Assembly (NCBI GenBank): GCA_964514145.1
Contig: CAZEPM010000057.1
Coordinates: forward strand, 1-12,425
Direction: 5' to 3'
Source: Phocaeicola_A sp964514145
GTDB taxonomy: Bacteria; Bacteroidota; Bacteroidia; Bacteroidales; Bacteroidaceae
Length of the DNA: 12,425 nucleotides
A program made the position numbers and the translations under genes. Positions 1-6,251 of the stretch are shown here, piece after piece. The notes beneath the pieces are model-generated. The model was not told where the DNA came from. It saw nothing but the letters and a program-made list of their open reading frames with translations, and did no database searches. The number at the start of each line of letters is the position of its first letter. The stretch's first letter is position 1.

Positions 1-2
1 GA

Positions 3-220
3 ACTCACGTTAAAGCAGATTACTCCAACTGTACAATAATTGGAGAGAGGCTATATCAGTGCGGATGTACCAGCTGGATCTTTTTGAAACTGCTCATATC
101 AGACTGGAAGTTCCGTATAGAAGCAATCAAAAAGACTGGAAACCGACATTTGCGGGCTTCGCCAAAGCAAGAAAAAGAATAGAAACTTTATTCTCATAGC
201 TTTGTGACCAATTTATGATT
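3..220 (+). pseudogene. IS982-family transposase, degraded C-terminal remnant
   Basis: This is the decayed end of an insertion-sequence transposase, cut by the left window edge. No single frame is open, but three frames read in turn give one recognisable protein. Positions 3-47 read THVKADYSNCTIIGE, positions 49-69 read GYISADV, and positions 71-196 read from QLDLFETAHIRLEVPYRSNQ to RKRIETLFS. A TAG stop follows at 197-199 where the family has Gln, and LCDQFMI continues to about 220. The order G(D/E)RGY...PYRSNQKD...RKRIETLFSQLCDQF is what I recall for Bacteroides IS982-type DDE transposases; the RIETLFS Glu would be the last acidic catalytic residue. The frame changes fit a two-base deletion near 45-48 and one extra base near 70. 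The remaining C-terminus and an inverted-repeat end are not visible. The family call is from memory. Confidence 0.72.
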
Positions 221-252
221 GATCAAATACCCGAAACATTGTCGCTTGTGGT

Positions 253-276
253 CTTGATATACATGGGAATATCAAG
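253..276. repeat. Perfect 8-bp inverted repeat downstream of pyrD
   Basis: CTTGATAT (253-260) is matched by ATATCAAG (269-276) around an 8-base loop. It lies 15 bases beyond the pyrD stop and could form the 3' hairpin of the pyrK-pyrD transcript. No T-run follows it in the minus-strand direction, so it is not a standard intrinsic terminator. It may instead be a leftover of the insertion-sequence event. Confidence 0.35.
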
Positions 277-290
277 TTGGTTTAAGGAAT

Positions 291-1211
291 TTAATGTGTC
301 AAGCATTCAAGGGCACCGACTAGTTCAGTTACGGAGGTGAAACCGTGCCGATTCAGGTAGTCGTCGATACCCGCTATGACTTTTATCGTAGTCGTTGGGT
401 CGATGAAGTTGGCAGTTCCAATCTGTACAGCACTTGCGCCGGCCAACAAAAACTCTATGGCATCTCTGGCATTCATGATGCCCCCTAGCCCGATAACGGG
501 GATTCGGACGACCTTGGCTACTTGCCATACCATACGCAGAGCGATGGGTTTAATGGCTGCTCCGCTCAATCCTCCGGTAACGGTGGAAAGCATCGGACGG
601 CGGCGTTCGGCATCGATAGCCATGCCGAGCAATGTGTTGATTAGCGACACGCTGTCTGCACCTGCAGCTTCTACAGCTTTGGCTATTTCAGTGATATCTG
701 TTACATTTGGTGATAGCTTGACTATTAGTGTCTTGTCGTATACTTTGCGGACGGATTTGACTACTTCTTCCGCTCCTTTTGCTGTAATTCCGAAAGCCAT
801 TCCGCCTTGTTTGACGTTCGGGCACGAAATGTTCAGTTCGATGGCGGGGATATGTTCCAGTTGATTGATTGCGGCTGCTGTCCTTGTGTAACTGTCTATG
901 TCAGAACCTGATACGTTGACGATCAGCTTGGTTTGTATATCTTTGATAGTAGGGTAAATATGTTTTATAAAGTAATCAACCCCTTTGTTTTGCAATCCGA
1001 CGGCATTGAGCATACCCGAAGGGGTTTCAGCCATACGTGGATAGGGATTTCCTTCACGATGTTCCCATGTGGTTCCTTTAACTATAATGCCTCCTAGCCG
1101 GGTGAGATCGATGAAGTCTGCAAACTCAACGCCATATCCGAATGTTCCTGAAGCTGTCATTACGGGGTTTTTTAGTTTGAGTGAACCTATATTTACTGTT
1201 AAATCTGCCAT
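291..1211 (-). CDS. pyrD: Dihydroorotate dehydrogenase B (NAD+), catalytic subunit PyrD
   Basis: This cytoplasmic FMN enzyme oxidises dihydroorotate to orotate, the fourth step of de novo pyrimidine synthesis. Its length of 306 residues is normal for the class 1B catalytic subunit. The TIM-barrel shows the family motifs in order: TASGTFGYG (19-27), the VKGTT loop (44-48, Lys45), NAVGLQN (69-75), NISCPNVKQGG (127-137) with the class 1 catalytic Cys130, Lys165 in VKLSPN, and the phosphate-binding GLGGI (241-245). A catalytic Cys rather than Ser marks the soluble class 1 type, in line with the PyrK partner encoded just upstream. The ATG overlaps the 3' end of pyrK by 13 bases, which suggests translational coupling and equal supply of the two subunits of the expected heterotetramer. 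No promoter of its own is evident. Confidence 0.95.
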   Translation of the reverse strand: MADLTVNIGSLKLKNPVMTASGTFGYGVEFADFIDLTRLGGIIVKGTTWEHREGNPYPRMAETPSGMLNAVGLQNKGVDYFIKHIYPTIKDIQTKLIVNVSGSDIDSYTRTAAAINQLEHIPAIELNISCPNVKQGGMAFGITAKGAEEVVKSVRKVYDKTLIVKLSPNVTDITEIAKAVEAAGADSVSLINTLLGMAIDAERRRPMLSTVTGGLSGAAIKPIALRMVWQVAKVVRIPVIGLGGIMNARDAIEFLLAGASAVQIGTANFIDPTTTIKVIAGIDDYLNRHGFTSVTELVGALECLTH

Positions 1212-1978
1212 AATAATCTGTTTATATTGAATACTGGACCTTCTTTACATACACATACGTGACCTTCGTCTTTAGTTTTTTCTACACAGCATAAACATGC
1301 TCCAATGCCACAGGCCATGTGATTTTCTAAAGAGACTTCGCAGGTAATGCTGTTTGCTTTTGCATATTTGGCAACTGATATCATCATGGGGTTTGGACCA
1401 CAAGTGTATATCAGGTCAAACTGCTTTTTGGTAAGCAGAGAATGCTGGGTTACATACCCTTTTTCACCATGACTGCCATCTTCGGTGGTTGTATAGACTT
1501 CGCCGTATTTAGCAAATTCGGTTAATTGTAACAAGTCGTTGATCGAGCGAGAACCTAGCAAGAAAGTGGGTTGATTCCCGTGTTGTTTCAATTGTTCTCC
1601 CAAGTATAACAGAGGAGCTGTTCCTACACCTCCACCAATCAACAAAGTGCGTGTATTGACTTGTTCGGGCATTGAGAAACCATTTCCCAAGGGAATTATG
1701 CAGTTTACTGTGTCATTTCTCTTTACCTTTGCTAAGTGACGAGTTCCTTCACCGACTAGTTGAATAAGCAACCAAATCTCGTTTCTCTCTCTGTCAACAT
1801 AATTTATTGAGATTGGTCGTCTTAGGTATGTTGTAGGAGAATTGTCAACTCGTATTTCTGCAAATTGTCCTGGCTGCATCTCGGGAAGTGTGTGTGCGAG
1901 AGTCAACTTCAATAGCGTATAATTTGCATGAAGTTTTAGATTCTCCGTAACACTTAGATCTAACATGTATTTTTTCAT
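1199..1978 (-). CDS. pyrK: Dihydroorotate dehydrogenase B, electron-transfer subunit PyrK
   Basis: PyrK carries FAD and a [2Fe-2S] cluster and passes electrons from PyrD's FMN to NAD+. The ferredoxin-reductase-like fold shows the FAD motif YLRRPISI, the nucleotide-binding GGGVGTAPLLYLG and the YTCGPNPM segment. Near the end is the cluster-binding pattern C-x4-C-x2-C-x10-C (CGIGACLCC followed by HVC), a PyrK hallmark. I place the start at the ATG at 1978, giving 259 residues from MKKYMLDLS. An in-frame GTG at 1987 would add three residues, but it would sit only about a dozen bases after the transcription start implied by the promoter box at 2006-2013. The gene overlaps pyrD by 13 bases, forming a pyrK-pyrD operon. 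The first two genes of the pathway and carAB are not in this window. Confidence 0.94.
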   Translation of the reverse strand: MKKYMLDLSVTENLKLHANYTLLKLTLAHTLPEMQPGQFAEIRVDNSPTTYLRRPISINYVDRERNEIWLLIQLVGEGTRHLAKVKRNDTVNCIIPLGNGFSMPEQVNTRTLLIGGGVGTAPLLYLGEQLKQHGNQPTFLLGSRSINDLLQLTEFAKYGEVYTTTEDGSHGEKGYVTQHSLLTKKQFDLIYTCGPNPMMISVAKYAKANSITCEVSLENHMACGIGACLCCVEKTKDEGHVCVCKEGPVFNINRLLWQI

Positions 1979-2005
1979 ATATGGCACGTCTGTTAGTTAT
2001 TCATG

Positions 2006-2036
2006 CAAATATAGGGATATTTTAAGGAAGTAAACC
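2006..2036 (-). promoter_or_regulatory. Bacteroidetes-type promoter for pyrK-pyrD
   Basis: Read on the minus strand, TATATTTG (2013-2006) matches the -7 consensus TAnnTTTG exactly. A GGTT element (2036-2033) lies 19 bases upstream, a weak match to the -33 TTTG. Transcription would begin near 2000, about 20 bases before the ATG at 1978. The pair can therefore be transcribed separately from the XRE gene upstream. Confidence 0.55.
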
Positions 2037-2062
2037 AGACTGTTGTTGTAAAAATGTTTTGC

Positions 2063-2512
2063 TTATTTACTTGATAACAACGTTTCGTATGTGCCATCAT
2101 CAAAAAATATCCAGACTTCCTTGATTTTACGCGGTGGTTTTTCTATGTATCTTATTTTTTCTTCTACAGGAGAAGATTGACAGTTTTGTTGTGGTTTGAT
2201 CGCATAATTGGAATCGAATAAAGACAGAGGATCTTGAGGCGTGTTATAGTTCATAGCCTCATTTTGCTTTTGTTGCGCAGGCGATTTCATTGCGGATAAG
2301 TCATCATTATACATTTCTCCTTTTCCAAACAATAGCCAATCTAAGTTTATGCTTGGAAATGCTTGATGAATTTTTATAACAATATCTAGACTTATTTTGT
2401 TTCGTCCTGTTATGATATGTGAGACTGATGCTGGCGCAATCTGTGTCAATTTTGCAAATTGAGTTGCATTAATATCCATTGTTTGCATGATTTCTTTTAT
2501 ACGTTCTTTCAT
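2063..2512 (-). CDS. XRE-family helix-turn-helix DNA-binding protein
   Basis: A small (149 residues) putative transcription regulator. Residues 1-65 form a Cro/C1-type helix-turn-helix domain: MKERIKEIMQ, then ATQFAKLTQIAPASVSHIIT (about 16-35) as helices 2-3, then LDIVIKIHQAFPSINLDWLLFGKGEMY, a common Bacteroidetes version of the fold. The middle (about 70-115) is rich in Gln, Ser and Pro and probably disordered. The C-terminus (120-149, ending in EVWIFFDDGTYETLLSSK) looks like a short beta-rich element of unknown role. No signal peptide or membrane segment is seen. It precedes pyrK-pyrD in the same direction with 75 bases between, but each unit has its own promoter, so a link to pyrimidine genes is only a possibility. 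A palindrome at 2623-2639, upstream of its promoter, is a plausible binding site. Confidence 0.85.
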   Translation of the reverse strand: MKERIKEIMQTMDINATQFAKLTQIAPASVSHIITGRNKISLDIVIKIHQAFPSINLDWLLFGKGEMYNDDLSAMKSPAQQKQNEAMNYNTPQDPLSLFDSNYAIKPQQNCQSSPVEEKIRYIEKPPRKIKEVWIFFDDGTYETLLSSK

Positions 2513-2555
2513 AGTACAATATAGTTGATGCTGTAGTTGTATTTATTATTTGTGA

Positions 2556-2587
2556 CAAAAGTAAAAAAACAATTTTGAATTTACAAA
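2556..2587 (-). promoter_or_regulatory. Consensus Bacteroidetes promoter for the XRE gene
   Basis: On the minus strand TACTTTTG (2563-2556) fits TAnnTTTG exactly. TTTG (2587-2584) lies 20 bases upstream, matching the -33 element and its usual spacing. Transcription would start near 2549, about 37 bases before the ATG at 2512. Confidence 0.65.
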
Positions 2588-2622
2588 TATAACATCACGA
2601 GCTAATAATATATTTATACAAC

Positions 2623-2639
2623 ATTGTATAGTATACAAT
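2623..2639. repeat. 17-base perfect palindrome ATTGTATA-G-TATACAAT
   Basis: Two 8-base arms (2623-2630 and 2632-2639) are exact reverse complements around a single G. Such a short-centre palindrome is typical of a homodimer operator. It lies about 35 bases upstream of the -33 element of the XRE promoter, so that protein is the obvious candidate binder. The same half-sites recur near 2976 and 3001. Confidence 0.5.
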
Positions 2640-2770
2640 CCTATAAATACAGATGTAGTCATGTTGATATTTTGCTTTACAATATTTAGATAACAACTTT
2701 ACATAATAGAAACAATTAATTGATTTATAGATTATAGTAGTTATTATATAATCTGATTATTGCAGCCATA

Positions 2771-2796
2771 AGACTAAAAAAGACACTTTTTAGTCT
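2771..2796. repeat. Perfect 10-bp inverted repeat (hairpin)
   Basis: AGACTAAAAA (2771-2780) pairs exactly with TTTTTAGTCT (2787-2796) around a six-base loop, AGACAC. The stem is AT-rich, with no T-run after it on either strand. It could be a weak terminator, a processing site at the end of the amn-holA transcript, or an operator. None of these can be chosen from sequence alone. Confidence 0.4.
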
Positions 2797-2973
2797 TTCA
2801 TTCCTATACCGTATTATAGCAATACTATTATTCACAACAATATATAACTGATTATGAATGTAGTATCGATCTTGTACGGAATGGAATAATTATTAAATAT
2901 AGAATAATATAAATATACAACATATATGTATTTCACTGTATAATGTATTATACTATATTTCCAGATAGTTGAT

Positions 2974-3010
2974 TAATTGTATATAAACACAATTGCTGTT
3001 TATACAATTA
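2974..3010 (-). terminator. Imperfect hairpin directly after holA, possible terminator
   Basis: The right arm 2997-3010 and left arm 2974-2989 pair over 14 bases with a two-base bulge and a seven-base loop. The hairpin begins four bases after the holA stop. Its stem is nearly all A and T and no clear T-run follows on the minus strand, so terminator activity is uncertain. Its arms contain the ATTGTATA and TATACAAT half-sites also seen at 2623-2639. Confidence 0.35.
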
Positions 3011-3014
3011 TATA

Positions 3015-4034
3015 CTAATGAAGTATCATATAGATTAATTCTTTTAAAAGGTCACTGCCTGATATTGATGAATTACCTACACCCTTAGATTGAGCATCAC
3101 ATTTTCTGATAGCCCCTATAATTTGCATAACTTTTACGCCTGTAAACTTTTTCATGGCAGTTAGGTATTCTTTTGCTTGCCATTGATTGCGAAGTCCTAA
3201 TTGTATGGCAATACCGGCTTCATTCTTTTGAGGAGCATAATATGCCAGCATAAGATTAGAAAAAAAATTATACAAAACAGATAATGTTAATTGCAAAGGA
3301 TTGTTTTGGGGATTCTCTTCAAAATAGTGGATAATTTGATAGGCTTTATAGATATTTTTTTCGATTAGTGCATTTTTTAATTCGTAATTGTTGAAGTCTT
3401 TGCTGATACCTATATTATATTCTATTAAATTAGAAGTAATATGTGTTTCTCCTTTAGGTAATGCTAAAATTAGTTTGTCCAACTCTCCGCTCAAACGATT
3501 TAAATCCGACCCTATAAACTCTGTAAGGAGTATGCTTGCTTTGACATCAATTTCTATTTTCTTTTTGCGTAAATAATTACTAATAAAGACTGGAAGTTGA
3601 GCGTTCTTTAACCGTTTTGACTCGTACAATATACCTATCTTTTCTATTTCGACTGTCACTTTTTTTCTTCTATCTAGAGAACCATTCTTGTGACAAAAAA
3701 CTAATATTGTAGAACTTAAAGGATTTTGCAGATAATATGATAACTTATCTATATTTTTTATTGCCTGTGCTTCTTTGACAATGAGCAATAGATACTGACT
3801 CATTATCGGATATTGTCTGGCAGTTGTAATGATGGTTTCTATGCTTGTTTCGTTACCATATAATATGATCTGATTGAAAGACTTTTCATCTTCTGCCAAA
3901 ATTGTTTGGGACATATAATCAGCTATCTTATCCACATAATACGATTCTTCTCCCATTAAATAATAAACGGGAGCATATTGTTTGTTACGTATTTCGCGAA
4001 TAATGGCTTCGGGAGTTATTTCTTGTTTTGACAT
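3015..4034 (-). CDS. holA: DNA polymerase III delta subunit HolA
   Basis: This is the clamp-loader delta subunit, which opens the beta sliding clamp during replication. Its 339 residues match the family length. The N-terminus has the characteristic PVYYLMGEESYYVDKI (22-37), a degenerate AAA+ P-loop region without a functional Walker Lys, as is usual for delta. The central LTEFIGSDLNRLSGELDKLI segment is the recognised helical domain II signature. The C-terminal helical collar domain holds LSVLYNFFSNLMLAYYA and ends in SISGSDLLKELIYMILH. The ATG lies three bases after the amn stop codon, so the two genes are almost certainly one transcript and probably coupled in translation. The AT-rich hairpin at 2974-3010 follows at once. 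No oddities in length or motifs are seen. Confidence 0.92.
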   Translation of the reverse strand: MSKQEITPEAIIREIRNKQYAPVYYLMGEESYYVDKIADYMSQTILAEDEKSFNQIILYGNETSIETIITTARQYPIMSQYLLLIVKEAQAIKNIDKLSYYLQNPLSSTILVFCHKNGSLDRRKKVTVEIEKIGILYESKRLKNAQLPVFISNYLRKKKIEIDVKASILLTEFIGSDLNRLSGELDKLILALPKGETHITSNLIEYNIGISKDFNNYELKNALIEKNIYKAYQIIHYFEENPQNNPLQLTLSVLYNFFSNLMLAYYAPQKNEAGIAIQLGLRNQWQAKEYLTAMKKFTGVKVMQIIGAIRKCDAQSKGVGNSSISGSDLLKELIYMILH

Positions 4035-4037
4035 AAC

Positions 4038-4814
4038 TTACCAATCGTATTTTAAATGTTTGACAGTTTTCTTTTCGTCGATGATCGTGCATAGAGATTC
4101 AATACCAATCTTTACATGCTCACGAGCATAGTTTTGTGTCACCATATTATCGCTTTTCTCTGTTTTTATGCCTTCTGGCAACATAGGTTGATCAGACACC
4201 AACAATAATGCTCCTGTTGGAATATGATTGGCAAAACCGGTAATAAATAAGGTTGCTGTTTCCATGTCCACCGCCATCGCTCTTGTCGATAGTAAATATT
4301 GCCTGAAAGAATCATCATGCTCCCATATTCTACGGTTGGTGGTATAGACAGTTCCTGTCCAATAATCCCGATGGTGGTCACGAATGGTAGAAGAGATGGC
4401 GCGCTGTAGCATGAAAGCAGGTAATGCCGGAACCTCTGCCGGAAAATAATCGTTAGAAGTTCCTTCTCCACGAATTGCTGCTATGGGAAGAATTAAATCA
4501 CCCAACTGATTTTTTTTATCAATTCCTCCACATTTGCCTAAAAACAAACAAGCCTTAGGATGGACAGCACTTAATAAATCCATAATAATGGCTGCATTCG
4601 GACTACCCATACCAAAATTAATAATCGTAATTCCATTAGCCGATGAAGAAATCATATTTGCGTCTCTTCCCACAATTGTCGAATGACATTCTTCTGCAAA
4701 AATCTCGACATACTTATTAAAATTAGTCAGCAATATATACTCACTAAAGTCTTCAAGTGCTCTTTTAGTATATCGTGACAACCAATTCTCAACGATTTCT
4801 TGTTTGGTTTTCAT
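4038..4814 (-). CDS. amn: AMP nucleosidase (short, PNP/UDP phosphorylase fold)
   Basis: The predicted enzyme hydrolyses AMP to adenine and ribose-5-phosphate, controlling the AMP pool. At 258 residues it is close to the bare catalytic domain of the nucleoside phosphorylase (NP-I) fold and lacks the N-terminal regulatory domain of the roughly 480-residue E. coli enzyme. Visible signatures are NFGMGSPNAAI (66-76) and FLGKCGGI (91-98) in the phosphate/ribose region, VDMETATLF (182-190) for ribose binding, and SDQP (207-210), where NP-I enzymes carry the base-contacting Asp. The ATG at 4814 faces the divergent gene at 4869. holA begins three bases downstream. Pairing a nucleotide-salvage enzyme with a replisome subunit is curious but seems to recur in Bacteroidetes, from memory. 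Another NP-I specificity (for example uridine or purine phosphorylase) cannot be excluded. Confidence 0.82.
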   Translation of the reverse strand: MKTKQEIVENWLSRYTKRALEDFSEYILLTNFNKYVEIFAEECHSTIVGRDANMISSSANGITIINFGMGSPNAAIIMDLLSAVHPKACLFLGKCGGIDKKNQLGDLILPIAAIRGEGTSNDYFPAEVPALPAFMLQRAISSTIRDHHRDYWTGTVYTTNRRIWEHDDSFRQYLLSTRAMAVDMETATLFITGFANHIPTGALLLVSDQPMLPEGIKTEKSDNMVTQNYAREHVKIGIESLCTIIDEKKTVKHLKYDW

Positions 4815-4832
4815 GCTTTTTATTTACTTTTG
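4803..4832 (+). promoter_or_regulatory. Bacteroidetes-type promoter for the HsdR-N-type gene
   Basis: TACTTTTG (4825-4832) fits TAnnTTTG exactly and TTTG (4803-4806) lies 18 bases upstream, slightly short of the usual spacing. Transcription near 4839 would leave a leader of about 30 bases before the ATG at 4869. It excludes the upstream in-frame ATG at 4800, which precedes the start of the RNA. The promoter overlaps the first codons of amn on the other strand. Confidence 0.55.
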
Positions 4833-4865
4833 TCCACGACAAGTAGAGATGAAATACTTTCTTTG

Positions 4866-4873
4866 CAAATGTA
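4866..4873 (-). promoter_or_regulatory. Possible -7 box for amn-holA
   Basis: On the minus strand this reads TACATTTG, an exact TAnnTTTG match about 50 bases upstream of the amn ATG. No good TTTG element is present 19-21 bases further upstream, so support is weak. It coincides with the start codon of the divergent gene at 4869. Confidence 0.35.
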
Positions 4874-5327
4874 CAAAATGTTGCCATTAAATTTACCTCC
4901 TTATGCATTTAAAATAGAAAAACGTAATGGACGATATGTTATATTCGACATTTTGCGCAGACGTTTTGTTACATTGACCCCTGAAGAATGGGTACGCCAA
5001 CATTTTATACACTATCTGATTGACTATAAAGGCTATCCACAAATGTTGATGGGTAATGAGATACAACTCAAACTCAATGGCATGAACCGTCGTTGTGATA
5101 CGGTGTTATACAATCGTGATCTTTCTGCAAAAATGATCATTGAATATAAAGCTCCTTCTGTGGAAATCACACAGAAAGTGTTTATGCAGATCAGTTCTTA
5201 TAATTTGGTTTTGAAAGTCGATTATCTGATTGTTAGCAATGGTTTACAACATTATTGCTGCCGGATGGATTACGAGAAGCAACAATATGTTTTTTTATCT
5301 GGAATTCCCGATTTTAGATTATTATGA
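4869..5327 (+). CDS. Small HsdR-N-terminal-like (PD-(D/E)XK) protein
   Basis: A stand-alone protein of 152 residues from the ATG at 4869 (149 from the next ATG at 4878) resembling the N-terminal nuclease domain of type I restriction HsdR subunits. The active-site pattern is visible: Asp77 in RRCDTVLY, then Glu92 and Lys94 in MIIEYKAP, the D...ExK of the PD-(D/E)XK fold. ITQKVFMQISSYN follows, with Gln107 where related nucleases often have a helical Gln. No helicase or translocase domain and no HsdM or HsdS neighbour exists, so it is not part of a restriction system here. An in-frame ATG at 4800 would add 23 residues but lies upstream of the likely transcription start. It diverges from amn-holA, an arrangement I recall as common in Bacteroidetes. 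Function unknown; a nucleic-acid repair role is only an inference. Confidence 0.78.
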   Translation: MYKMLPLNLPPYAFKIEKRNGRYVIFDILRRRFVTLTPEEWVRQHFIHYLIDYKGYPQMLMGNEIQLKLNGMNRRCDTVLYNRDLSAKMIIEYKAPSVEITQKVFMQISSYNLVLKVDYLIVSNGLQHYCCRMDYEKQQYVFLSGIPDFRLL

Positions 5328-5373
5328 GAACTTCTTCGCTCTATCCATCGGTTGAAGAACTAAGTAACTAGAT

Positions 5374-5414
5374 AAAAAAACGGCTTATTTGTTTCATTCA
5401 AATAAGCCGTTTTT
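5374..5414. terminator. Strong bidirectional intrinsic terminator
   Basis: CGGCTTATTTG (5381-5391) pairs exactly with CAAATAAGCCG (5399-5409) around a seven-base loop. A run of seven A precedes it and five T follow, so both strands show a hairpin followed by a U-tract. The flanking A and T runs can extend the stem to about 16 bp. It lies between the stop at 5327 and the stop at 5479 of two convergent genes and should end both transcripts. Confidence 0.93.
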
Positions 5415-5478
5415 ATTGTAAACATAAAAGAAGTACACCTTTATAAGGCTATTATTTTTGAAATATAAGGAAATATAT

Positions 5479-6246
5479 TTAGCTATACTTTGCTTTAACT
5501 CCTGTTAGTTCCGGATCTATCATGATTCGGCCACAATATTCGCACACAATGATTTTTTTGCGCATACGAATATCCAGTTGACATTGAGGAGGAATCTTAT
5601 TAAAACAACCTCCACAAGCATCACGCTGTACGGAAACGATCCCTAAACCATTTCGTGAATTCTTGCGAATACGTTTGAATGCCTGCAGCAGACGAGATTC
5701 AATAGCTACTTCCAACGTCTTAGCTTTTTCTCGCAATTTTTCTTCTTCTTGCTTCGTATCAGCTATGATATCATTTAGCTCTGCTTTTTTTACTTCCAAA
5801 TCTTTTTTTCGTTCTTCCAACAAGGCAGAACTTTTTTGGATTTCTTCAGCTTTGGCAGCCGAGGCTGCAGTATATTCTTTAATACGTTTCTCACAAAGCT
5901 CAATTTCGAGTGTTTGAAACTCGATTTCTTTGTTTAAGACGTCATATTCGCGATTATTGCGAACATTATCTAATTGTTCTTTATATTTCGTTACCGAAGC
6001 ATTGGCTGCATCAATATTGTTTCTTTTTTCAACAATATTCCGCTTCAATTCTTCTATTTCCTTACTAATTTTTTCAATACGGGTAGTCAAACCAGTCACC
6101 TCGTCTTCCATATCTTCTACTTCACGTGGAAGTTCTCCGCGTAAAGTTTTGATTTTGTCAATTTCAGAAAGGATAGTTTGTAACTGATATAATGCCTTCA
6201 ATTTTTCTTCAACAGAAAAATCTTCATTCTTAGATTCTTTTACCAT
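5479..6246 (-). CDS. Coiled-coil protein with C-terminal C4 zinc ribbon
   Basis: A 255-residue protein of the zinc-ribbon coiled-coil family (COG1579 / CT398-like type). Residues about 10-195 are a nearly continuous, highly charged coiled coil with a break near 100 (RNNREYDVLNKEIEFQ), expected to fold back as a helical hairpin. The C-terminal zinc site has four Cys: Cys211 and Cys214 in DACGGCFNKIPPQ, and Cys235 and Cys238 in VCEYCGRIMIDPE. Such proteins are thought to bind nucleic acid or act as adaptors, but no activity is established for this one. It begins five bases after the stop of the Nif3-like gene, so both come from one promoter at 7053-7083; the terminator at 5374-5414 ends the unit. 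No signal peptide is present, so it should be cytoplasmic. Confidence 0.85.
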   Translation of the reverse strand: MVKESKNEDFSVEEKLKALYQLQTILSEIDKIKTLRGELPREVEDMEDEVTGLTTRIEKISKEIEELKRNIVEKRNNIDAANASVTKYKEQLDNVRNNREYDVLNKEIEFQTLEIELCEKRIKEYTAASAAKAEEIQKSSALLEERKKDLEVKKAELNDIIADTKQEEEKLREKAKTLEVAIESRLLQAFKRIRKNSRNGLGIVSVQRDACGGCFNKIPPQCQLDIRMRKKIIVCEYCGRIMIDPELTGVKAKYS

Positions 6247-6251
6247 ATTTA

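Larger units (their letters stand above)
2513..3014. other. AT-rich gene-free stretch of 502 bases
   Basis: No open frame, tRNA or rRNA is visible here. The stretch is strongly AT-rich with many TATA and ATTA runs. It holds the XRE promoter at its left end, a 17-base palindrome (2623-2639), a perfect 10-bp hairpin (2771-2796) and an imperfect hairpin just after holA (2974-3010). I see nothing I can name in 2640-2770 or 2797-2970. Confidence 0.6.

Noticed and set aside
376..864. A 162-codon plus-strand frame opposite pyrD
   Set aside because: It is the antisense shadow of a well-supported pyrD coding sequence.
2513..3014. CRISPR array or tandem repeat in the AT-rich stretch
   Set aside because: The repeated half-sites are few, short and irregularly spaced, with no unit-and-spacer pattern.
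4800..4868. Upstream in-frame start (ATG at 4800) for the HsdR-N-type gene
   Set aside because: It lies upstream of the predicted promoter and overlaps the amn start on the other strand; the added 23 residues do not look like part of the domain.
4869..5327. Type I restriction system
   Set aside because: Only an N-terminal-like nuclease domain is present; there are no helicase, methyltransferase or specificity genes around it.
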